A stretch of DNA of 64,000 nucleotides from Mangifera indica (taxonomy: Eukaryota > Streptophyta > Magnoliopsida > Sapindales > Anacardiaceae): NCBI RefSeq assembly GCF_011075055.1, contig NC_058150.1, forward strand, positions 1,116,001-1,180,000, given 5' to 3'. Shown piece after piece: positions 1-11,812 of this stretch; the first letter of the stretch is position 1; every line of letters begins with the position of its first letter. The position numbers were made by a program, and so were the translations under genes. Under the pieces are notes generated by a model, which saw nothing but the letters and a program-made list of their open reading frames with translations, did no database searches and was not told the DNA's origin.

Positions 1-1880
1 GGGACAATATGTAGAGACAAACAATTCCCTGATGAGAAAATTGGAATAATTAATTGTTAATGAAAATATCTTCAAGCTTAATTAATATATGTTAAATTAA
101 TCGTGGCCCTCTAACTATGGTTGGGGTGTGTTCAAGTTGAGTTAAATCTAAATAAGGACTAACTCAAATTCAATTTGAATTTAAAACAACTAATTTAAAT
201 ATAAGTTTGATTTGCTTAAGTTGGTAAACAGTAATATCAGGAAAGGATAATAACAATTACATACATGAAATAAAACTTGAGGGTTAAAATTGAATAAAAC
301 AAAATATAAGAGACTTAACGAAGAAATAATAAAATCTACTTGGAGTCAATATAATATTTTAACAATTATATTAATATTTTATAGTATCAAATTAAAAACT
401 TTTCAAAATATAAAAAAGTCAATCAACCTTTTTTAAACTATTGGGTTTGTCTTAGAAAATGATAATAAGAAGAAAAATCATAAGGGAGAAAATTTAGAAA
501 AAAAAGAGAAGGAGTTGCTGACGAGGTGAGTTCCAATGTCAGCGTTAATCTCGAGCTCAATTTGTTTAAGTTGAATACTAAACTCAACTCGAATTGGCTC
601 AAGTCAAACCTATCTCTAAACTATGACATAATAACTTATCATCCTTTTGATAAAACATACCAGAAATATGAGCATCGGACTAGTTCCAATAACCAAGCAT
701 ACCACAATGAATTGGACTTGATCTTTTCCATATGCGAGGTTGATAAGCTCCATTAATACCTGATATTCAATCAGTACAAAGGTATTTATTTATCAAATAA
801 AATTATTTATACCTAATTTTGAATACCCAAATTATGTGTTATTATGTGATTGAGTGATTTTAAATTATGAATAAAGTAACAACTAATTACAAGATGATAC
901 ATCATCTACGTACTCGATTGGGTATTCAATACTTTTTATTTTTTCAAAATACAAACTCAAAATCATAGGAAAATTATAAAACTAAACAAACAAAGTTCTT
1001 TACATCACCTTATTTAATGTCTGGCAGAAGGTTGAAGCAGCTTGATTTAAAGTTGTAGACAAGGACGAAACAACTTCTCTTAATGTTGATTCACTTACTA
1101 TAGTTTCAGCGAGAAAACTCCTGAGAATAATGAAGATAATGTCTTTCATTATATAAAATTTTGATAATACTTTATATGTTAATAATGGGTACAAATACAA
1201 ATATAAATGTTGATATGTTATCATGTGATCAATAAAAATGAATTCAATTCGAATCAAGTTAGAGTTTCAACTTGAGATCAAGTCAGTTGAATGGAGTCAT
1301 AAATTTGTTCAGAGTGAACTCAAATCGAATTCATTCCTAATAATTAAATGATTATAAATTAGAGATAAATAATACTCAATCATATGATAATATTTCAACA
1401 TTATAACTATATATAGTTTGTGAAGAAAGAAATAAATACCGGTGACCGATATACATTAGAATCCTGCACCAAATGAATACTACAGGCAATGTGGCTATAC
1501 AAATGTGACACAAGAGAGTCACCAAAGTATACCCCATAACCTCAAAAATAAACCATAACAATGTCATCCCTATCAAAAGCCAGGCCGCAACTGTTTTGTT
1601 ATTCCATAATAAGATATCCGCAACTGATTTTGAATTAGAGATAAAAGTAAACAATTAGATACTCTCAATTTATTTGTAATCTCTAATACCCATCATTTAT
1701 ACATACAGTGTTACCATTAGTTTTATACATTAGAAGTTGTGATTTATATGTAGTCAATGCCCAAAACAAAATAGAAGTATATGTAAATACGAAAAGGAAA
1801 ATAGTACCTTTTCCTCCTCCAAGAATGGCATGTACCGACCTTTGACGCCCAAATAACCTTACTGGTTGTTGTTGGGGCAT
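1..1880 (-). CDS. Reticulon-like protein, tandem copy 1 (partial, cut by window edge)
   Basis: Reticulons are ER membrane proteins that curve tubules with two membrane hairpins. Exons read on the minus strand are 1880-1808, 1623-1440, 1120-1009 and 28-1, continuing outside the window. Exon 1 starts MPQQQPVRLFGRQRSVHAIL and leads into the family signature LGGGK-V-AD-LLW. Exon 2 encodes the first hydrophobic hairpin (AAWLLIGMTLLWFIFEVMGY, then TLVTLLCHICIA). Exon 3 carries the loop with SESTLREVVSSL. The 28 bases of exon 4 read GIVCLYILS, matching the start of the second hairpin. Intron phases are 1, 2 and 0, the same as in the neighbouring copy at 3774-5565. Exon 3 is about 11 codons shorter than its counterpart, so the copy may be altered. 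The exon 3 donor (AAG/gtgatg) is the least certain call. Confidence 0.72.
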
Positions 1881-3773
1881 TGTTACCAGTGTGGTTTGGT
1901 TCCCGGAGTTTGGTTGTATAGTCAGTGAATTTGGTGGATCTGTTTTTTATTTGTGCATTTGCTCCAATTTAAATATATGGGCATGGAGGCTCTAGGCTTC
2001 TCAAGAGAATTATGTAACTCCATTAAAGAAGTAAGGAATGTCTAGGGCATTTCTTCAAAAGAAGAAAAAGTTTGAATGCCTTTTTGATGAAGCCTTTTAA
2101 TGAAATTGGCCAACAATTGCATACATTTCAGAGAAAGAATGTGCTTGAGATAACTTGCTGCTTTTTCCTTGATTAGCAAACCATGAACGATTCTAGTAAA
2201 CTGTTTTAAATATTCATATATTTTGTGTATTTTTGTGATCATAGGAGAATATTATTTGTATCTTTTTTGAGTACATAAATAAGTAAACATTTATATGTAT
2301 TATCATATGATTAGGTGTTATTTTATCTTTTATTTAAAATAAATTTATCACATAATGATATACATCAAATATATATCTATTTATATATTTAAAATAATTA
2401 CGTATAGTTTTATTGTTTTTTAATATTTTTGGTACAAGTGGATATATGTATTATAATTTGATTGAACAAGTGACACAAACTATGACAAAAAGTTCACCAT
2501 AAAAACCACCATTATTCACTCAATAGTTGAAATCAAATTGAATATCGGTTTTTCACTCCTCAGCTTATATTATTTTCAGGTTCTATTTTTCAGCCTTGTG
2601 TTCGGATTTTGTTTCAAATTCTTTTGACTGAAAATCACTCCTCTACAAATATGTCTATCTTCAAATATGTGTAACTTTTTAATTTTTCAAATTATGCTTT
2701 ATTGCTTTGCATGCTGAAATTTTGTTTATATTGATTAATTTTGTAACAGTGGATTTGAGATATTTGGTCCTATGGATATAAGCTATGGTTATACTTGAGC
2801 CATGTAGATCGAAAGATCGGTTAAACGAAATTAACAACACAAATGAAGACAGAAGAAGAGACAAAGACAAAATTCAAAGAGATATAAGAATGTATTAACG
2901 ATTTTTCCTTTCGCTTTACATGTTTAGTATAATTTTGTTTATGTGCACTTAAAAGATGAAATTTTTTACAATCCTGGATGCATATATTAAGGTGCAAATT
3001 GAAAGTTTGAATGGATTGCTGAATTGGTCTCATGAATCTGGCCGAAGAGATCTTTGGACTTGTAATCTGGAGGAGAAAAATCTTTCCTCGTAGTTTTGAG
3101 CTCAGTTAACAATCTCTAAGGTTGATACGAGAGGAATTTGATCTTTAAAATCACAACAGATAGTTTGAATGATAAAAAATGTAAAACACCAAATAACGGG
3201 GTTTAGATTCGAAACTCACAGATGATAAATTAAGATTAAACTCTTAATTTTACCTGATACAATAATTGTGCAGCTGGTCATTGAATCTAAGGTTTCACTT
3301 GCTTGGTATGATCGGTTCAACTATAGAGGGATGATTGAATCCAAAAAATATTTTTCCATAAAAAAAAATAGTAATATTATTTGTATACCTATTTTGGGTA
3401 TACAAATATATATACACTTATACATATCATTACGTAATTAGATGTTATTTTATTATTAATTTAAAATCACTCAATCACATAATAATATATATAAGTGTAT
3501 ACATATTTGTATATCTAAAGTTGGTACACATCGTTTTATTGAAAAAAAAAAAAAAAGAATTTGATCCTCTAATCTCTTGCTTCTTGGGACCATTGATTAG
3601 TTTGCTTTTATATATGCAACTTTAATAAATAAAAAAAGTCTATATTCATCTATCAATTGTTAATTATATGAATATAATCTTAAATACGCATTGATTATTT
3701 ATAATACACATGCATAATCAAGGAAATGTACGTAAATTAGGTTTACAAATCACACAAATGCAATTAATATAAA
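1881..3773. other. Spacer between the two reticulon-like genes
   Basis: This 1.9-kb stretch lies upstream of copy 1 and downstream of copy 2. I see no supported gene. Short minus-strand open frames around 2042-2242 and 2679-3033 have no recognisable family. AT-rich palindromic segments near 2270-2460 and 3370-3535 resemble the MITE-like family described at 15486-15650. A poly-A tract lies near 3541-3556. Confidence 0.6.
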
Positions 3774-5565
3774 TTATTCCTTGCTCTCTACGTACTCTCT
3801 AGGTCGAGGTTGTTGTTTCCAGTATCGCTCCTCCAGAAAATGCAATGTTTCTATGCAGAGAAAACCTGAGTGGCCACAATAAGGAAAAGTAAATTATTAT
3901 GCCAAATGCTTCAAATTAAATGTTTGTCGTGCAAACGGTTGAGCACTAACAGATACAAATAGATTGACATATTATTATATAATTGAATAGTAATAAATTA
4001 GAGATAATGTAAACAATTAAATTAATTAATTATTTGATAATATGTCAATTTATTTGTATCTGTTAATACTCTCCGTTTGCACATGTAAGATTACTTGGTG
4101 ACAAATATTTACCTAGACAAAGGAGACTAAACGAGCTGAAATAGGTTCCAATTATGGACAATATGTAGAGAGAAATGTTTGCCTACACATAAATAAAGAG
4201 AGAACATAAGTAAGTATTTGTTATCAAAAATTTTAAGGGTGAAAATTTGTTTTCTTGATTGAACTCTCAAATTTTTATATTACATGAAGTAAATTTTCAG
4301 ATTTTTCTATAAAGGAGACTGCATTTTTAATATTTTTTATTGAAGATACAGAGTATAATTAGGATTATTTGTTTCATTTCTTTAAAAAATAAGATACTTA
4401 GGTTGATATTTTTAATAGAAAATAATAAAAATTTAGTTTTTTTAATTAAAAAATTAAAAATTTGATTTTTTTAATAAGGAAATTTGAAAATTAAGTCTCT
4501 TTAACAGAAGATGAGACTTAATTTCGGTACATTTAATAGAAAAATTTGATGGTCTAGAAAGTGACACTTGCAGCATTATAAGCAAAAACTGAAAAGAAAT
4601 GTGTTTGCTGTTTCTGTTAATTTATGTGAAAACTTAGAACTCTTTGTGAAATTTTCTCTAGTTTGGATTACAGCATACCAGAATCAAGAGTGCTGCATTT
4701 TGCCCATATGCAATTCTGAGAAATTGAAATAAGATGATATCAATTCTTGAGCTGAAAATGTGAACAACTACTTCTCTAAATCTGGCTTCGGAGTAAGCGA
4801 ATTTGAGAATTCTGAGAGGATCCCTGCAAAAAATCTTAATGTCAACATCGATTGAACCATAAGATTGAATTTGAATTCAACCAGATTAACTTAAATCTCT
4901 TCATGGTGACATTATACATTTGTTACTAATATCATTCATTTCTTTGATAACATTCTTCATCCTTCCAATAACACTATCTATCCATTGACGACCCTCCAAC
5001 AATCTCCAACCTGCTTGAGTTTATTATAAATTTAAGTTGAACTCAAATCAACTTATATTTAAGTTTGATTCGAATCTAATCTTCCCAGTAAAAGCTAGTT
5101 ATACATAAAAAGAAAATAAAAAAACTTGGTAAGATCATGAATAAATAAGTATACCAGTAGAAAGTTGTAATAAGCCAAATCCTTGTGTAAGTTACAAGAA
5201 TTACGATCATGGATATGTGACAGAGAAGAGAAAAGAAACTGTACTCCATAACCTCAACAAAAAACCATACTATTGTCATTCCGATCAAAAGCGCCGCTGA
5301 TTCAGTTACTTCCTCCCGTAGAAAGATAACCTCATCTGTCATTCCGAGCAGTATAACTTGTTATTTCGTTTATCAATATGCTTATCCTACCTAAGATTTC
5401 CCCATAAGTGTACACACACACACGCACGCACGCACGCACGCACGCACGTGCACACACACATATGTATTGAGTACCTTTTATTGCTTTAAAGGCGGAACTT
5501 GTTGACCATAACCACTGCCCTGCGGTTGCACTGTGGAAGTCCGCCGGGGTTGAATTGCTCAGCAT
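3774..5565 (-). CDS. Reticulon-like protein, tandem copy 2 (divergent, complete)
   Basis: Exons on the minus strand are 5565-5475, 5335-5155, 4823-4679, 4182-4113 and 3850-3774. They sum to 564 nt, a 187-residue protein with intact frame and a TAA stop. Every junction is GT-AG, with phases 1, 2, 0 and 1. Exon 2 gives the first hairpin (ESAALLIGMTIVWFFVEVME then FFSLLCHISMIVILV). Exon 3 has SEARFREVVVHIF, aligning with SESTLREVVSSL of copy 1. Exon 4 (NISLYILSIIGTYFSSFSLL) matches the second reticulon hairpin, usually AGLWVLSIVGSCFNFLTLFY. Exon 5 (LHFLEERYWKQQ) matches the family's usual LPxLYEKYED segment. The N-terminus has lost the LFGRxRxxHxxLGGGK signature seen in copy 1. The protein ends in ESKE, so it lacks a KKxx-type tail. 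It may be a diverging paralogue or a young pseudogene that is still open. Confidence 0.72.
3929..4082. mobile_element. Short inverted-repeat (MITE-like) element inside a reticulon intron
   Basis: The element begins GTGCAAACGG and ends CCGTTTGCAC, a perfect 10-bp terminal inverted repeat. Pairing continues inward: AACAGATACAAATAGATTGAC on the left matches GTCAATTTATTTGTATCTGTT on the right with few mismatches. At 154 bp it is nearly one hairpin. It lies wholly inside the last intron (3851-4112) of the second reticulon-like gene. No target duplication could be fixed by eye. Confidence 0.6.
5411..5461. repeat. (CA)n/(CGCA)n microsatellite
   Basis: A run of ACAC units changes to ACGC units and back to ACAC. 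It lies at the start of intron 1 (5474-5336) of the second reticulon-like gene. Confidence 0.9.
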
Positions 5566-6402
5566 GGTGGTTAAATATGTAGCTTGGTTAAGTTGGTATT
5601 GTTTGAGTTATATATGGAGGTAAAGGGTTATTTTATACATAGATATACAGGGATTGTAGGAGAATCTGTTTACCGAAATGAAGAAGCAAGGAATGGCTTT
5701 GAGGTTTAGCTTTCAAGATGCAGAAAAAAAGTCGTTTATTGATTACGAGCGAAACTGTTAAACTTGACCCATTATAATTAAAATTGATCAAAATAATATC
5801 ATTTTAATTAAATAAAATTAAAATTTTTTAAGTCTAACAAATCAAATATTTTTAGATTTAAGTTTAATCAAATTAATAATTTAATAGAGTTAATAATCAA
5901 ATTTAACTTAATTTAACTCAAACCCACCTATTAAATACATGTCATAATTTTATTTAGGTGAATAATACTCTCATATATATTTATTTAATCATAGATCTGA
6001 CCACCAATTCGTCGGGTCTGTATAAAAACAAATTTGAAAACAGTGTCGGCAGCTTAGTGATATTTTTAATAATAAATTAAATATTTATTATTTATTTTAT
6101 ATATATTAAAAAAATTAAAATCGGGCAGGTGGGTCCACCGAAGCAAGAATCAAAAGCAAAAGCAAAAACAAAAACAAAAACAAAACTGTGGGCCAGCTAA
6201 ATATATTTTTACTTAAAAAAACAAAACAAAAAAGCTGCGATTATAAAAAAAAAAATGAAAATAGAAAATAGTTGACTCAGGGCACTCGCATGAAAACAAT
6301 CGAAACAGCGACGGGGAATATGACATCTTCAAAACACTTTTGCAAAGCACTTGCTTTCTTTCATAGTCAGAATCTCAATCAAATCAAAACCCTGATAGCC
6401 AA
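5566..6402. promoter_or_regulatory. Shared upstream region of divergent reticulon-like and epimerase genes
   Basis: These 837 bp separate two head-to-head start codons, so they must hold both promoters and leaders. Notable content is an AT-rich core at 5760-5960, an A-rich track with repeated AAAAGC/AAAAAC units at 6148-6185, and a TATAAAAA-like stretch near 6241 about 160 bp before the plus-strand ATG. No open frame here is convincing. Confidence 0.5.
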
Positions 6403-9128
6403 ATGATCTCACTTGGATTATTTCTTCCTCAAACTCCAAGCCTCCGCATACCCATTTGCAAAATGGCAGTATCGTCATCTTCAGCATCAGCGGCCCCGCC
6501 AAGACAATCTACAAGCTTTGGCTTCAAAAATTTGACACAGACCCTCATTGTTGATGTCCAGAGAGCTGAGAACAGGCCGTTGAATGTGCCATTAATTGCT
6601 CCTTTTACCATAGCCTCTTCAAGGCTCGACAAAGTGGAGAACGTGGCCATTCGAATAGAGCTCAATAATGGGTGTGTTGGGTGGGGTGAGGCTCCTATTT
6701 TGCCTCATGTGACAGCTGAGGATCAAGAGACTGCTATGGTGAAAGCTGGCGAGGCTTGTGAGGTTTTGAAGAAGAGTCCAGCCATGGCTCTGGGTTTGGT
6801 TTTTGAGAAGATTGCTGCTTTTCTTCCTGGTCATCAGTTTGCTTCTGTGAGTGTTTCTTGAGATTTTTAGTGTTTTTTAAATTTGGGTTTGATTTAGTTA
6901 TTGAATTCTTTGTGAGGATGTTGAAAGTTCTGGTTTTTTTACGGTTTGGTTATTGCTTTTAGGGTGTTTGGTGTTTGTATTTGATTAAAGTTAACTGCTT
7001 GATTGGTTTTGTTTGAATTGTGAGTTAGTACATGAGAGAATTTTTAGCTCATTATACTTGGTACATCGCTTGCTCTAATTAGTAACTCTCTAGTAAATCC
7101 AAACAAAAGAAAGCACAGGATTTGAAACTTTTTAATCGGTTCTACTTTTATCTTTTCTTTTCTTTTTACCAATTTTATGATTGGATCACTTGCTCTGTTG
7201 GGACTTGGGCCACTAGAAATGATTGGCTTTCAGTTGTATTGTTGCTGGTAATGAAAGAGAGATTTATTCTTTGATGAAATTGAAGTACAAAGTTTGCACA
7301 TTTTTGAATTAGTTGTCGTGACTGAATTTGGTTTCTGGCTTAAAGGAGCTATATGCCCCAGTATAAATTCATGAGGCACTCTTGTACAAACTCGTTATGG
7401 TTCTTTCAAAAACAATCTTATTCCTCTATGATGGACTTTTCATGTTTAATTCTGCGAAGAGTTTATGCCTTATTTTGCTTTCAACATTAGTTATCCATTT
7501 ATAGATTCCAGCATTGATACAATTCTTACAAGAAATTTAATGGCTGGGCAGAGTTTCCAATAGTTATATAAAGTTCAATGGAAATTTTTGGTTTTTCTTT
7601 TTTCAGTTTGATACCTCCATCTCTATAAAAATTGAAGTCTTATCACTGTTCTTATCAAAATTTTCTTGCAATTGAAGGTTAGGGCAGGTGTTGAGATGGC
7701 ACTGATTGATGCAGTTGCTAATAGCATCAGCATGCCTTTGTGGAGACTTTTTGGTGGAGCTACAAATAATATAACCACTGATATAACAGTAAGTTTTTTT
7801 TTGCTGCATACTCACTGTAATCATCCTTTTGTGGAGATACTTATCTTGTAGAAATAGGATCAAAATTAGGGGTTTGGTGATTAAACTGCAATCTAGATAT
7901 ATGTATACTTTGTGGTAAAACAAGGCAATTAGAAACTTCCTGTAGTTGCCTCACCTATTCCATATTTGCAGATTCCAATTGTTTCCCCAGATGAAGCAGC
8001 CAAATTAGCTTCAAAGTACTGCAAACAAGGATTCACTACTTTGAAGCTTAAGGTGGGAAAGAATCTGAAGGCAGACATAGAAGTTCTGCAAGCGATACGT
8101 GCAGTCCATCCTGATTGTTCATTCATCCTGGATGCCAATGAGGGTTACAAACCCAATGAAGCTATTGAAGTTCTCGAAAAATTATATGGTAAAGTGTGGC
8201 ATACCTGCTGTAAACAAAAATGATCATGAAGAAGAGAACTATTGGCTTGTGCATGATCTGATATTAAATCTTTGTTTACTTTTTCATATATAATTTAACA
8301 ATTCATTACATTTCAAAACTTCTAATTATTCGAATGCTAAATGCCTATGATTATTAGGGCTTACTATAGCTATATTCTTTCTTTCAGAAATGGGAGTGAG
8401 TCCAGTTCTTTTTGAGCAGCCAGTGCATAGAGATGATTGGGAAGGTCTTGGTCATGTTAGTCATATTGCCAAAGACAAGTATGGGGTATCTGTTGCTGCT
8501 GATGAGAGCTGTCGGGGTTTGGATGATGTCAAAAAAATTATAAAAGGAAATCTTGCCAATGCCATTAACATTAAGCTAGCAAAAGTTGGGGTCCTTGGGG
8601 CCCTTGAAATTATTGAAGTGGCCAGGGCATCTGGATTGGACCTGATGATTGGTGGTATGGTTGAAACTAGACTAGCCATGGGCTTTGCTGGCCACCTTGC
8701 AGCTGGCCTTGGCTATTTCAAGTAAGTATCATAATCCTCTTTAGTTGAAACAGTTGTTTACATAAACTTGAATATTTATGTACGAGTTCCCATTTAAGTT
8801 GATCATCTACACCATAAAATTATTTTTTAAGTTTTAAGTAGCATGTGTTTGGTACAGATTCATTGACCTAGATACACCTCTACTTCTGGCTGAAGATCCT
8901 GTTCTTGAGGGTTATGAAGGTATTCTCAGCATAACTTCTGAACTTGACAATGTATCTGACTTGGTTTTACTATTAAAAAATTATCCTGTACCTTTGAACA
9001 TCATAGTTACATGATTCAACAGTTTAATAATCCCTTGCATATTTTGGCTAGTGTCTGGCGCTGTTTACAAGTTTGCGAATGCAAGAGGTCATGGTGGCTT
9101 CCTTCATTGGGACAATCTTGCATGGTAG
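6403..9128 (+). CDS. L-Ala-D/L-Glu (dipeptide) epimerase-like protein, enolase superfamily
   Basis: Exons are 6403-6846, 7678-7788, 7972-8188, 8388-8721, 8858-8919 and 9052-9128, giving 1245 nt and 414 residues. All introns are GT-AG. The fold is that of the mandelate racemase/muconate lactonising branch: an N-terminal capping domain, then a barrel with the full catalytic set. Visible are the KxK pair in LKLKVGK (K210, K212), metal ligands D239 (ILDANEGY), E267 (LFEQP) and D296 (AADES), and the second base K320 (INIKLAK). Bacterial homologues epimerise dipeptides such as L-Ala-D/L-Glu during murein peptide recycling; the plant substrate is less certain. About 35 extra N-terminal residues rich in Ser and Ala look like a plastid transit peptide, and a second in-frame Met (residue 21, MAVSSSS) could give a shorter form. 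The C-terminus ends in HGGFLHWDNLAW. Confidence 0.9.
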
Positions 9129-10950
9129 GCCATAGTTTACAACCTAAGACCACTTGTAACTAGATATGTAATCTTAATTTTGTGACAAAACTCATAGATC
9201 AGATTGATCTGTCTCTTCAAAAGTGAGGGTTCAAAAGTTGGGTTAATACGTTTTAAAGTTTTGAAAATTTTGCATTGGCTTTCACTTTACCTATGAGGTG
9301 GGATTTGGGGGATATGTATACCGGTATACTCATGTATGCTTACAAATTGGCAAAAACTTGTTGAGCAGAATTTGGTGAATGGTTTAGTGAATTGCCAAAA
9401 TCTTCCAGATGTTCTTGACAAGTGTGGACTAAGAAGTTCCCATCCTTTTAATTTTACTTCACAAATTGGCTCAAGTCACTGTTTCTGAGCATTAGCATCA
9501 CTTTCATATAGATCAGATTTGTACACCATTTATCACATTGAATTGTCCATGCTTAACAGTTAACTGTTAACTGTATCAGTACTTTTCAAAATTTTGGGAC
9601 AGAAAACTAAACCATGGAATAAGTCTCTCCTTACTTTTGTTAAAACCCCAGGTGGCCTTTATAATTAATCCTGCTGGACCCTAGAAATATTTTGCTTGTG
9701 ACCATTTACATCTTGAAGCTGTTTAGAAGTTTGGTGTATTCTTTTGTCTATATTGGACCTGTTCCATGATTTTATTACTAATTTGGGCACTTCCATAATT
9801 TTATTACATGTACTTGAATTTCATTGTCTATCCCCTTTATGACATCTTTGCCATTTTCTTGACTTCACTAATGCTGACCATACCAAATTATTTGCAGAAA
9901 ACTTGGTTGCTTTGGTAATTCTGGAACTCTAAGCTGTCAGCAGGTTAATCTGATTTTTCAGTTTGACCATGCTCGTGGTTAATAATAATGCCAGCCTCTG
10001 ATTTTTGGGGATTGGTAGCAAGTAAATAAGCGTGACATCAAAGGTCCTAACTTGCTTGGTGTTTGGAGGTAAGAGTTACAGAACCATTATTGCAACTTGT
10101 ATTATGGGTTTGGAGAAAAGATATTCTTCAATGGTTTCTAGTGCTGCAGTGCATAGTGTTGTTTGTTGAGTTTTCCAGTCCAATTAACACATGATTGGTT
10201 TAGAACTGTCTGTCTACGGTATACCATGTTTCATGAATAATTCTGTATTCATGTTTATCTCTATTTAATCTCTACGAAATCCTAGATGAAAACTGTTTAA
10301 CTTTTGATATGAATTTTATCTTCGTGAATTTGTGCCAGATGTCTCTTAATCATTAAGCCAGAGGCTTTCTATAACCTTACTGACAATAGTAACTCCTTTG
10401 ATTTGATCAACTAATTTTCTCAGCCTGCCGCTTAAGGGAAACAATTTTTTTCCCCTTTTTGTATGAAACAATAACTTTTCAATCTTGTGAGTCTATTGTA
10501 TTGATCTTTTTTTTTATTCTTTTGATCTAAACTGAGGGCCTTTTTGCAGAAATGATAAATTATGACTTTTTTTGGAATTGTAATTGCTTGGCCAAGTTTT
10601 GTCTATTGACAATTCTGCCATATCTGCATTTACATCTCCATGAACATTGCCATGGTCAGCGAGCGTTCCTTGGACGCAATAAACCCATCGGTCTTAAGAT
10701 TAAACTATTCCTTTACATAGACTTTACAATACTTTTTCAATTGACGTTTGTTCTTGATTGATTGGGAATGCTTGAACATCCCACATCGTTTGAGAATGCT
10801 AATTGTGAGCTTCTAAAGATTAATAATGCATCATAAAACGAATGATACAAGACAATAAGCCACTTCACTGTCTATGCAACACTTACTAGATTTTACTCTA
10901 CAAACCTCATTCAGGGTAATTTGTCATCTTTTTCATTTTGAACCAAACTA
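9129..10950. other. Downstream region of the epimerase gene, no gene recognised
   Basis: The epimerase stop is at 9126-9128. What follows resembles transcribed 3' or intron-like plant sequence with T-rich tracts (for example 10505-10520), but I find no conserved protein. A plus-strand open frame at 10552-10761 has no recognisable similarity. Confidence 0.5.
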
Positions 10951-10961
10951 AGTAGAGTTTA

Positions 10962-11260
10962 GAATTAGGAGTGGATTTGAGTTGACCTGGTTCGGGCTAG
11001 AATCCATCCTTAGCTCAAATGAAATGAACTCAAGCTAATGGCTCAAGCTCCAACCTGGCTCGGGTTTTAGGGTTTACCATCAATTTTTCACCAAAGCTCT
11101 TTTTCTTAGATGATTTTTTTTTTCTCCTTTTTCAGTGACTTGTTATCTTCTTTGACATTACCATCCACTGTTCCAGCCAACTTGACCACAAACTCGAGCT
11201 CGCTGTTCGGGATTCTAGCCTAGCTTGAGCTTGCCTTTGTTGGTCTCATTTCGATTTGAA
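10962..11260. repeat. Dispersed GGATTTGA-type repeat, copy
   Basis: The segment opens with AGGAGTGGATTTGAGTTGA and contains characteristic phrases (CTCAAGCT, AACTCGAGCTCG, AGCTTGAGCTTG), closing near ATTTGAATCTAAACC. The same vocabulary and inverted edges recur at 11813-12215 and 58902-59215, so I read it as a non-autonomous dispersed element. Boundaries are approximate. Confidence 0.45.
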
Positions 11261-11812
11261 TCTAAACCTGATTAGAATAACATTTATCTTGAGATTTGCC
11301 ATCAAAAGATATAGATGTGATTTTTCTAATAAATATAGTACATTGCATTTATAATATGAAATGCAATATTTTAATAGAATAGAATCTGGGTTGAATGCAG
11401 TGTGCTAATCTTATATGCGATCAACAAATCAAGATATATTATATCAGTCTTGCATGATTTACATGTCTCTGAGGAGACTGTCAAATAAATTTAACCTGTA
11501 TAATTGGCTTGTGGCAACAAAGATTTTCTTGCAATCCTGGAACTACAATTGTAGAAACTTTACTGGACCATTGATGGAGGAAATGCCAACGGAGAGTAGT
11601 TGCAGGGATGTGGTAAAGAGCAAGCAGAATGTAGTTAAAACATGCTAATAATTGCGGCGCCTTCCACTTTAATAAAGTAGAAGTCTTTGCGTAAAGTGTG
11701 AAGATATAAAGTTAAGTTTGGCATGATTTATTCATGGCCTACATCATGATGTCAAGCACTCTAATTTTGACTTAAAAAATGGGAGCAGAGAATCCAGAAA
11801 GATTATGAAGGT
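11261..11812. other. Repeat-flanked spacer, no gene recognised
   Basis: An open frame at 11415-11648 (77 residues) has no family I recognise and lies between two copies of the same dispersed repeat, so I do not call it a gene. Confidence 0.5.

Noticed and set aside
2042..2242. 66-residue minus-strand frame resembling a short helical repeat protein
   Set aside because: No conserved motif, no splice context, and stops on both sides. Similarity to pentatricopeptide repeats was only impressionistic.
11415..11648. 77-residue plus-strand frame
   Set aside because: Lies between two copies of a dispersed repeat and has no recognisable family or promoter.
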